This document shows, one piece after another, positions 7,055-12,672 of a DNA stretch of 12,672 nt. How positions within the stretch are numbered: the first letter of the stretch is position 1; the number at the start of each line of letters is the position of its first letter. The translations under genes were made by a program, and so were the position numbers. The DNA lies in the NCBI GenBank assembly GCA_017987055.1, contig JAGNUJ010000041.1, positions 1 through 12,672 on the forward strand, written 5' to 3'. The notes under the pieces were generated by a model, which had not been told where the DNA came from, did not search any database, and saw only the letters and a program-made list of their open reading frames with translations. Source of the DNA: Giesbergeria sp. (GTDB lineage: Bacteria; Pseudomonadota; Gammaproteobacteria; Burkholderiales; Burkholderiaceae_C).

Positions 7055-8365
7055 TTAATTGCAGGTACGCACCTTGATGTTCTTCTCCTTAGCGTACTTG
7101 TCTGCGTACTCCTTGACCAGCGGGGTTATCAGCGCGGGGTCGGCTTGGTACCAGTCAGAGACGACCTGCCACTTGCTGCCGTTCCACTGCGCAATGCGCT
7201 GCCAGTCGGTACCGAGGTGGTTATCGCAGCTGGTTTTGATGGGGCGCAAAATTTTGCCAAAGCCCAGCTCGTTCAGGCGCTCTTGTGTCAGGTTCAGGTT
7301 TTCCAGACCCCAGCGCACTTGCTCGGGCGTCATCACTTTGCCCTTACCGAATTTTTCCTGCGCGGTGCGTATGCCTTCGACCTGGAGCATGGAGATCATC
7401 ATGCCGCGCGTGTGGGCAATCGCGCCCAGCTCCTTGGCGTCGCCCGCCGTGCCCAGCTTCTTGTCATAGAGCTGGGTTTTGATCTCGTCGTGGATCTTGT
7501 CGTGCTCGGCGGTGTTGTGGATGGTGACAGTGTTGTAGCCCTTGGCGCCAGGGATGTCCTTGACGTCATGGTCGGAGCCGCCCCACCAGATGGCGTACAT
7601 CTTCTCGCGCGGATAGCCGGTGGCCTGGGCTTCGCGGATGGCCGTGGGCGTCATCACGCCAGCTGACCACAGAACCACGTAGTCAGGGCGGCTTTGGCGC
7701 ACTTGCAGCCAGGTGGACTTTTGCTCCACGCCCGGCGCGGTCACGGGCAGCAAAACCAGCTCGAAGCCTTCTTTCTCGGCGCGCTTTTGCAGCAGCGGGA
7801 TCGGCTCCTTGCCGTAGGGCGAGTCGTGGTAGACCAGCGCGATTTTTTTGCCCTTGAGGCTGCCTTTTTCCTTCTTCAGGATGTCCTGAATGATGGCGTC
7901 GGCACCAGTCCAGTAGTTGGCCAGCAGCGGGAAGTTCCACTCGAAGACCCGGCCATCGGCAGACTGCGACAGGCCATAACCGGCGGTGACGACGGGCACC
8001 TTGTCGATCGGCGCTTTATCGGTCACGGCGAAGGTGATGCCGGTCGATTGGGGGTCAAAACCCGAAGCGCCGCTGCCCTTGCTCTTGAGGCGTTCGTAGC
8101 ATTCCACGCCACGGCTGGTGTCATAGGCTGTCTCGCACTCCTCGAAGGCAATCTTGACGCCGTTGATGCCGCCCTTGGCATTGACCAGCTTGAGGTAATC
8201 CTGCTTGCCATCGGCCCAAGGAATGCCCAGAGGCGCAAACTGGCCGGTGCGATAGGACAGCAGGGGGATAAATTGCTCATTGGCTGGCTGCGCGAAAGCG
8301 CTGCTGGCAAAGCCGGTGCCAGCGGCAGCCAGAGTGGCTGCCAAAGCCAAACGGGTGAATTTCAT
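7055..8365 (-). CDS. Periplasmic substrate-binding protein of the LIV-type transporter (second receptor)
   Basis: Captures the substrate in the periplasm and delivers it to LivHM. It is a Peripla_BP_6 / type I binding-protein fold of 436 residues, longer than E. coli LivJ/LivK. A Sec signal peptide is clear: MKFTRLALAATLAAAG, then cleavage after AFA near residue 25. The mature part has exactly four cysteines (C77, C89, C380, C435), two in the EECET...GVECYERLK segment, one in SCDNH and one next to the C-terminus. The AGGAG site lies seven bases before the ATG. It is a close paralogue of the product of 8394-9710, sharing long runs such as LLPVTAPGVEQK, TWLQVRQSRPDY and AQEKFGKGKVMT; by eye more than half of the residues agree. 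They are spaced by 28 bases. Differences cluster around 95-120 and 270-320, where ligand specificity may differ. The ligand is unknown. Confidence 0.92.
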   Translation of the reverse strand: MKFTRLALAATLAAAGTGFASSAFAQPANEQFIPLLSYRTGQFAPLGIPWADGKQDYLKLVNAKGGINGVKIAFEECETAYDTSRGVECYERLKSKGSGASGFDPQSTGITFAVTDKAPIDKVPVVTAGYGLSQSADGRVFEWNFPLLANYWTGADAIIQDILKKEKGSLKGKKIALVYHDSPYGKEPIPLLQKRAEKEGFELVLLPVTAPGVEQKSTWLQVRQSRPDYVVLWSAGVMTPTAIREAQATGYPREKMYAIWWGGSDHDVKDIPGAKGYNTVTIHNTAEHDKIHDEIKTQLYDKKLGTAGDAKELGAIAHTRGMMISMLQVEGIRTAQEKFGKGKVMTPEQVRWGLENLNLTQERLNELGFGKILRPIKTSCDNHLGTDWQRIAQWNGSKWQVVSDWYQADPALITPLVKEYADKYAKEKNIKVRTCN

Positions 8366-8393
8366 GGTTTGTCTCCTCTGTTGTGGTGGCGGG

Positions 8394-9710
8394 TCAGTTG
8401 CAATCTGCTCGGCGAGCGAGTTTCCTGTCAGCCAGGTATTTGTCGCCGTCTGCTTTGACGAGCGGATTCAACACTTTGGCGTCTGCCTGGTACCAGTCGG
8501 ACGAATAATTCCATTTTTTGCCATCCCAAGTGTGTACCCGCGCCGAGGCGGAGCCCATGTGGTTTTCGCAAGTGACGGTCATGGGTTGCATCAGGCCAGT
8601 GAAGCCCAGCTGGTCGATGCGCTTTTGATCGAGTTTGAGGTTCTCCATGCCCCAGCGCACTTGCTCGCCTGTCATGACCTTGCCTTTGCCGAATTTTTCT
8701 TGTGCTGTGCGCACGGCTTCAATAGCCAGCATTTGGACGATCATGCCGTGGACGTGGAGCACGGTTCCCACTTCATCCTTAGGGCCGGTGCCCTGGTTGG
8801 TGCCATGCACGGTCTTGAGCACGTCCTGAACGACCTTGGAGTCCGTGCCATGCCCGCTGAGGGACAGTGCATGGAAGCCCTTGGCACCTTCGCCGATGTC
8901 GCGCACGGTGGGTTCGGTGCCGGCCCACCAGACGCCGTACATCTTGTCGCGCGGGAAGCCCGTGGCCTGTGCTTCCTTGAGGGCGGTGGCGTTCATTGCG
9001 CCCCAGCCCCACAGCAGCAGGTAGTCGGGGCGGCTTTGGCGCACTTGCAGCCAAGTGGCTTTTTGCTCTACGCCGGGTGCTGTGACGGGCAGCAATTGCA
9101 GCTCAAAGCCATGCATTTTGGCGCGCGCTTCCATCAGCGGAATGGCGTCTTTGCCGTAGGGGCTGTCGTGATAGACGTAAGCCACCTTTTTGCCCTTGAG
9201 CTTGTCCATGCCGCCTGCGTTCTTGCCGATGTGCTGGATCAGGATGTCAGCGCCTGTCCAGTAGCTGCCTCGGTAAGGGAAGTTCCACTTGAAGGCCTTG
9301 CCGTCCTGCGAGATCGACAGGCCGTAGCCCATCGTCATCAGCGGAATCTTGTCTACAGCGGCCTTTTCGGTCAGCGCGAAGGTGATGCCGGTGGCCAGAG
9401 GATCGACCATCGCCACGCCGGGGCGGGTCTTAAGGCGCTCGTAGCACTCCACGCCGCGGTCGGTGGCGTAGCCAGTTTCGCATTCTTCGTAGGTGATTTT
9501 GACGCCATTGATGCCGCCGTCGCGCGCGTTGACGAGCTTGATGTAGTCCTGCTTGCCGTTGGCCCATGGGATGCCGTTGGGGGCATAAGCGCCGGTGCGG
9601 TAAGACAGCAGCGGGAAGAATTGTTCGTTGGCTTGCGCGGATGCGCTGGCGGCAAAACCGCTACCAGCAGCGGCGAGGGTGGCGGCAAGCGCTAGGCGGG
9701 TGAGTTTCAT
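8394..9710 (-). CDS. Periplasmic substrate-binding protein of the LIV-type transporter (first receptor)
   Basis: Type I periplasmic receptor (Peripla_BP_6) of 438 residues for the same LivHMGF membrane complex. The signal peptide MKLTRLALAATLAAAG ends with a probable cleavage after ASA at residue 25. The four cysteines C77, C89, C381 and C437 match those of the next gene, so two disulfides are likely. The ribosome site GAGGAGA and the 18 bases before the ATG match those of the paralogue at 16 of 18 positions, so the duplicated unit included the translation signal. It follows livM after 172 bases that contain a hairpin (9783-9840) and a degenerate family repeat; an extra promoter there is possible but I could not point to one. 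Receptors of this group serve amino acids, amides, urea or aromatic and aliphatic carboxylates; the neighbouring ligase favours a carboxylate, which is inference. Confidence 0.92.
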   Translation of the reverse strand: MKLTRLALAATLAAAGSGFAASASAQANEQFFPLLSYRTGAYAPNGIPWANGKQDYIKLVNARDGGINGVKITYEECETGYATDRGVECYERLKTRPGVAMVDPLATGITFALTEKAAVDKIPLMTMGYGLSISQDGKAFKWNFPYRGSYWTGADILIQHIGKNAGGMDKLKGKKVAYVYHDSPYGKDAIPLMEARAKMHGFELQLLPVTAPGVEQKATWLQVRQSRPDYLLLWGWGAMNATALKEAQATGFPRDKMYGVWWAGTEPTVRDIGEGAKGFHALSLSGHGTDSKVVQDVLKTVHGTNQGTGPKDEVGTVLHVHGMIVQMLAIEAVRTAQEKFGKGKVMTGEQVRWGMENLKLDQKRIDQLGFTGLMQPMTVTCENHMGSASARVHTWDGKKWNYSSDWYQADAKVLNPLVKADGDKYLADRKLARRADCN

Positions 9711-9782
9711 GGTTTATCTCCTCGGTTGAAATGGATGGCGAAGCAAGGGCAGTAAAGACGAATCGAAAAAAGGAGCTTCTTG

Positions 9783-9840
9783 CGCAGGCGTATAAACGGT
9801 TTCAGATGGTTTTCATACTGAAAGCATCTATACACCTGCG
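9783..9840 (-). other. Nested hairpin between livM and the first receptor gene
   Basis: The outer arms are CGCAGGCGTATA (9783-9794) and TATACACCTGCG (9829-9840), 12 pairs with one G-T or A-C type mismatch depending on strand. Inner arms TTTCAG (9800-9805) and CTGAAA (9818-9823) add a second stem. No T-run follows directly; a TTTTTT lies 10-15 bases further on the minus strand. It could stabilise or process the polycistronic mRNA, or be a weak attenuator. Confidence 0.55.
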
Positions 9841-9852
9841 TTAACAGCTATT
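9838..9852 (-). repeat. Degenerate copy of the family repeat core (copy E)
   Basis: On the minus strand AATAGCTGTTAACGC matches the core GATAGCTGCTAGCGC at 12 of 15 positions, starting about 30 bases after the livM stop codon and in the same orientation as livM. The second half of the element is not clearly kept; the nested hairpin overlaps it. Confidence 0.45.
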
Positions 9853-9882
9853 GTTTTTAATGAATCCAGGGAAATTCTGGCC

Positions 9883-10959
9883 TCAGTGCGGGAACGGCCA
9901 GACACGCATCTTTTGCTTGCCTGTAGACCAAAGCTTGGCCAAGCCGTGTGGCTCGACGATCAGAAACCAGACGATCAGGGCACCGAAGATCATCAGCTCG
10001 GCGTGCGAGATGCCAGCCGTCGAGATCTCCATGCCGACCATGCCGGCCAGCGCCGGCAGCACCAGATTGAGCACGATGGGCAGCACCACGATAAAGGCTG
10101 CGCCGAAGAAGCTGCCCATGATGGAGCCCATGCCGCCGATGATCACCATGAACAGCAGCTTGAATGAAATATCTACCGAGAAGGCTGCAGGCTCCCAAGA
10201 GCCTAGGTGAACGAAGCCCCACAGCGCGCCGGCCATGCCGATGATGAAAGAGCTGACAGCGAATGCCGAGAGCTTGGCATACATCGGGCGGATGCCGATC
10301 ACGGCGGCGGCCACGTCCATGTCACGGATGGCCATCCACTCGCGGCCGATGGCACCTCGCACTAAGTTCTTTGCCAGCACGGCGATGATGACCAGCAATG
10401 CTAGGCAGAGCAGGTATTTCGATTGGGCTGACTGGATGGAGAAACCCAGCACTTCTAGGTTGTTCACCGATACCGAACCCGAGGACGAGTTGTTGGTGAA
10501 CCATTTGATACGCAGAAACATCCAGTCACTGAAGAACTGCGCTGCCAGCGTCGCCACTGCCAGGTACAGGCCTTTGACGCGCAGGCTGGGCAGGCCAAAC
10601 AGGATGCCGAAGAAGGTGGCGCACAGGCCGCCCAGAATTAGTGCGGGGATCAGCGGCATGTCCGGTATCCGCGCCACAAAGTTGTAGGCTCCGTAGGCAC
10701 CGACGGCCATGAAGGCACCCGAGCCCAGCGAGATCTGGCCGCAGTAGCCCACCAGAATGTTCACCCCCAGCGCTGCCAGCGACATGATGGTCAGTGGAAT
10801 CAGGATGGCGAGGTAGAAGTAATCGGTGGCCACCATCGGCACCACCAAGAAAGCAAAGGCCAGTATCAAGCCGATGGCCACGCGGTCTTGCGTGATCGGG
10901 AAGATTTGTTGGTCTGCCCGGTAGGTGGTTTTGAACTGACCGTTTTCGCGGTAAAACAT
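9883..10959 (-). CDS. livM: LIV-type ABC transporter permease (LivM)
   Basis: One of the two inner-membrane permease subunits; with LivH it forms the channel through which the receptor-bound substrate passes. The protein is 358 residues with about 8-10 hydrophobic helices. Family landmarks are NILVGYCGQISLGSGAFM (near 68-85), SLRVKGLYLAVATLAAQF, the cytoplasmic coupling segment GREWMAIRDMDVAAAVIGI, and FMVIIGGMGSIMGSFFGA near the C-terminal third. The N-terminal 25 residues are polar and precede the first helix. The ATG has AAGGAG six bases upstream. It follows livH after 27 bases, consistent with co-transcription. The family is secure; the substrate is not shown by this subunit. Confidence 0.95.
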   Translation of the reverse strand: MFYRENGQFKTTYRADQQIFPITQDRVAIGLILAFAFLVVPMVATDYFYLAILIPLTIMSLAALGVNILVGYCGQISLGSGAFMAVGAYGAYNFVARIPDMPLIPALILGGLCATFFGILFGLPSLRVKGLYLAVATLAAQFFSDWMFLRIKWFTNNSSSGSVSVNNLEVLGFSIQSAQSKYLLCLALLVIIAVLAKNLVRGAIGREWMAIRDMDVAAAVIGIRPMYAKLSAFAVSSFIIGMAGALWGFVHLGSWEPAAFSVDISFKLLFMVIIGGMGSIMGSFFGAAFIVVLPIVLNLVLPALAGMVGMEISTAGISHAELMIFGALIVWFLIVEPHGLAKLWSTGKQKMRVWPFPH

Positions 10960-10986
10960 AAAGGACTCCTTGTTCTTCTTGTTGGG

Positions 10987-11916
10987 TTACACGCGGTCGA
11001 TGATTTTTTCGCCGAACAGACCCTGAGGACGGAACAGCAAGAAGACCAAAGCCAGCACGTAGGCAAACCAAATTTCAATGCCACCACCCACGAACGGACC
11101 CAAATACACCTCGGACAGCTTCTCGCCGACACCGATGATCAGGCCGCCAATAATGGCGCCTGGCACCGAGGTCAGGCCACCCAAAATCACCACCGGCAAA
11201 GCGCGCAGTGCAACCGTGGTCAAAGAAAACTGCACACCCAGTTTGGAGCCCCAGATCATGCCGGCCACCAAAGCCACCACGCCAGCCACGCACCAGACGA
11301 TGACCCAGATGCGGTTGAGCGGAATGCCGATCGATTGCGCTGCTTGGTGGTCATCGGCCACCGCGCGCAGGGCGCGACCGGTGGTCGTTTTCTGGAAGAA
11401 GACGCTCAAAACAGCGACCAGTGCAGCAGCAATAGCGGCAGCGATCACGTCTTCTTGGTTCACCATCACGCCACCGGAGAAAATCGAGTCGAACATGAAG
11501 ATCGGGTCTTTGGGCATGCCGATGTCGATCTTGTAGATGTCGCTGCCAAACAGCGTCTGACCCAGACCTTCGAGGAAGTAGGCAATGCCCAGCGTGGCCA
11601 TCAGCAGCGTGGCACCCTCTTGGTTCACCAGATGGCGCAGCGCTAAGCGCTCAATCAGCCAAGCGACGACAAACATACAGCCACCGGCAATCACAAAGGC
11701 CGCTAAGTTGGCGACGATGGCGTTGTCGATGCCCGTCCATTGCGGAATCCATTCCGCAAAGCGCGCCATCGCCAGAGCGGCAAACAGCACCATTGCGCCT
11801 TGGGCGAAGTTGAAGACGCCCGACGCCTTGTAGATCAGCACAAAGCCGAGCGCTACCAACGAATACAGCATCCCGGCCATCAGGCCGCCGATCAGTGTTT
11901 CAAGAAAAAATGCCAT
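10987..11916 (-). CDS. livH: LIV-type ABC transporter permease (LivH)
   Basis: Partner inner-membrane permease of LivM. The protein is 309 residues, the usual length, with about 8 hydrophobic helices. Landmarks: GLMAGMLYSLVALGFVLIYK (11-30), GVFNFAQGAMVLFAA (33-47), the coupling loop TGRALRAVADDHQAAQSIGI (the EAA-like segment contacting the ATPases), and VVILGGLTSVPGAIIGGLII in the C-terminal part, ending with LLFRPQGLFGEK as in LivH proteins generally. The ATG at 11916 has GGGAAG about 7 bases upstream. It lies 18 bases after livG and 27 before livM, so the three are surely translated from one transcript. No unusual residues noticed. Confidence 0.95.
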   Translation of the reverse strand: MAFFLETLIGGLMAGMLYSLVALGFVLIYKASGVFNFAQGAMVLFAALAMARFAEWIPQWTGIDNAIVANLAAFVIAGGCMFVVAWLIERLALRHLVNQEGATLLMATLGIAYFLEGLGQTLFGSDIYKIDIGMPKDPIFMFDSIFSGGVMVNQEDVIAAAIAAALVAVLSVFFQKTTTGRALRAVADDHQAAQSIGIPLNRIWVIVWCVAGVVALVAGMIWGSKLGVQFSLTTVALRALPVVILGGLTSVPGAIIGGLIIGVGEKLSEVYLGPFVGGGIEIWFAYVLALVFLLFRPQGLFGEKIIDRV

Positions 11917-11934
11917 GGTGTTTCTTCCCGTGCT

Positions 11935-12672
11935 TCAGTGGCTGGTGCCCAGATAGGCGCTGATCACATCTTCGTTGGCGCGGACTTCTTCAGGCGCGCC
12001 GTCGCCGATTTTTTTGCCGTAGTCCAAAACGACAACACGGTCGGAGATGTCCATCACCACGCCCATGTCGTGCTCAATCAGCACGATGGTGGTGCCAAAC
12101 TCATCGTTGATGTCTAGGATGAAGCGGCACATGTCCTGCTTTTCTTCGACGTTCATGCCCGCCATGGGCTCGTCCAAGAGCAGCACTTGTGGCTCCATGG
12201 CCAGCGCACGACCCAAGTCCACGCGCTTTTGCAGGCCGTAGGGCAGCTGACCGACCGGTGTTTTGCGGAAGGCCTGAATTTCGAGAAAGTCGATGATGTG
12301 CTCGACAAATTCGCGGTGTTTTTCTTCTTCGCGCTGCGCCGGACCGATGCGCAAGGCCTGCATCAGCAGGTTGCTTTTGATCTTCAGGTTGCGCCCGGTC
12401 ATGATGTTGTCGATCACGCTCATGCCCTTGAACAGCGCCAAGTTTTGGAAGGTGCGAGCGATGCCCATCTCAGCCACCTGGCGCGAGCTCATCTGCGAAA
12501 AAGTCTTGCCACGGAAGGTAATTGAGCCTTCTTGGGGCGTGTACACGCCGTTGATGCAGTTGAGCATCGAGCTTTTGCCAGCGCCGTTAGGGCCAATGAT
12601 GGAGCGGATTTCGTGCTCTTTGACGTTGAACGAGATGTTCGTCAACGCCGTCACGCCGCCAAAGCGCAGGGT
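11935..12672 (-). CDS. livG: LIV-type ABC transporter ATP-binding protein (LivG), 5' end outside the window
   Basis: ATPase subunit of the importer. 245 codons are visible; the reading frame stays open to the window edge with TLRFGG before VTALTNISFNV, so the start lies beyond 12672. Probably only about 10-20 residues are missing. Motifs: Walker A GPNGAGKS, Q-loop in ARTFQNLALFKGM, signature LPYGLQKRVDLGRAL (a variant of LSYGQQR), Walker B VLLLDEP followed by MAGMN, and an H-loop histidine in LIEHDM. Together with LivF, which lacks that histidine, it should form an asymmetric ATPase pair. It is the first visible gene of the operon; the operon promoter is not in the window. Confidence 0.94.
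   Translation of the reverse strand, partial: TLRFGGVTALTNISFNVKEHEIRSIIGPNGAGKSSMLNCINGVYTPQEGSITFRGKTFSQMSSRQVAEMGIARTFQNLALFKGMSVIDNIMTGRNLKIKSNLLMQALRIGPAQREEEKHREFVEHIIDFLEIQAFRKTPVGQLPYGLQKRVDLGRALAMEPQVLLLDEPMAGMNVEEKQDMCRFILDINDEFGTTIVLIEHDMGVVMDISDRVVVLDYGKKIGDGAPEEVRANEDVISAYLGTSH

Noticed and set aside
8280..9695. A 471-codon open frame on the plus strand opposite the first receptor gene
   Set aside because: Also a shadow: the minus strand encodes a signal-peptide-bearing receptor with a good ribosome site, while the plus-strand product has no family-like motif.
9771..9840. Classical intrinsic terminator between livM and the first receptor gene
   Set aside because: The T-run is 10 or more bases away from the stem, and termination here would cut off the receptors from their transporter; treated as a structured element instead.
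12652..12654. GTG as the start of livG
   Set aside because: The frame continues upstream with LRFGG, the conserved residues before the Walker A region in LivG, so the gene runs off the window.
1..12672. Hidden mobile island, CRISPR array, or RNA gene
   Set aside because: No transposase, integrase, att-like direct repeats, regularly spaced repeats or tRNA/rRNA-like sequence was seen on either strand; composition is even across the genes.

Overview
This window reads as chromosomal DNA of a GC-rich betaproteobacterium, most likely of the family Comamonadaceae (Burkholderiales). The evidence is the protein families (malate synthase G, the PHA-granule-region protein, DUF1840, and a LIV-type transporter operon with a PaaK-like ligase) and short intergenic repeats with the core GATAGCTGCTAGCGC, which I recall as typical of Comamonadaceae intergenic DNA. 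The genus cannot be fixed from the sequence alone. No phage, transposase, CRISPR array, tRNA or rRNA is visible.

Left part (1-4790). glcB (malate synthase G, minus strand) occupies 97-2304, with a 3' repeat and an intrinsic terminator at 6-27. A 351-base divergent gap (2305-2655) holds a 24-bp perfect inverted repeat built from two opposed copies of the family repeat, plus a small palindrome close to glcB. It separates glcB from a plus-strand M20-family metallo-amidohydrolase (2656-3867). That gene runs tail-to-tail into a small PHA-system protein (3864-4184, minus), the two stop codons sharing one TTAA. A DUF1840 gene (4313-4675, plus) follows, then another repeat copy and a strong bidirectional terminator (4747-4787).

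Right part (4816-12672). All genes are on the minus strand and are read from right to left: livG (5' end outside the window), livH, livM, two tandem paralogous periplasmic substrate-binding proteins, livF, and a PaaK-like adenylate-forming ligase. This is a complete branched-chain-amino-acid-type (HAAT) ABC importer with two alternative receptors, linked to an enzyme that probably activates the imported carboxylic acid to its CoA thioester. The two receptor genes are bracketed by hairpins (9783-9840 and 7015-7042). No hairpin was noticed between livG/livH, livH/livM or the two receptor genes, a layout that could give the receptors a different mRNA dosage.

The most interesting points are the paired receptors with four identically placed cysteines, a ligase whose usual phosphate-binding loop is replaced by SPGPIYEPE, and the repeat family, which lies just downstream of stop codons in the same orientation as the gene in three cases. 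None of this proves a wholly new system. The substrate of the transporter-ligase operon is the main unknown.
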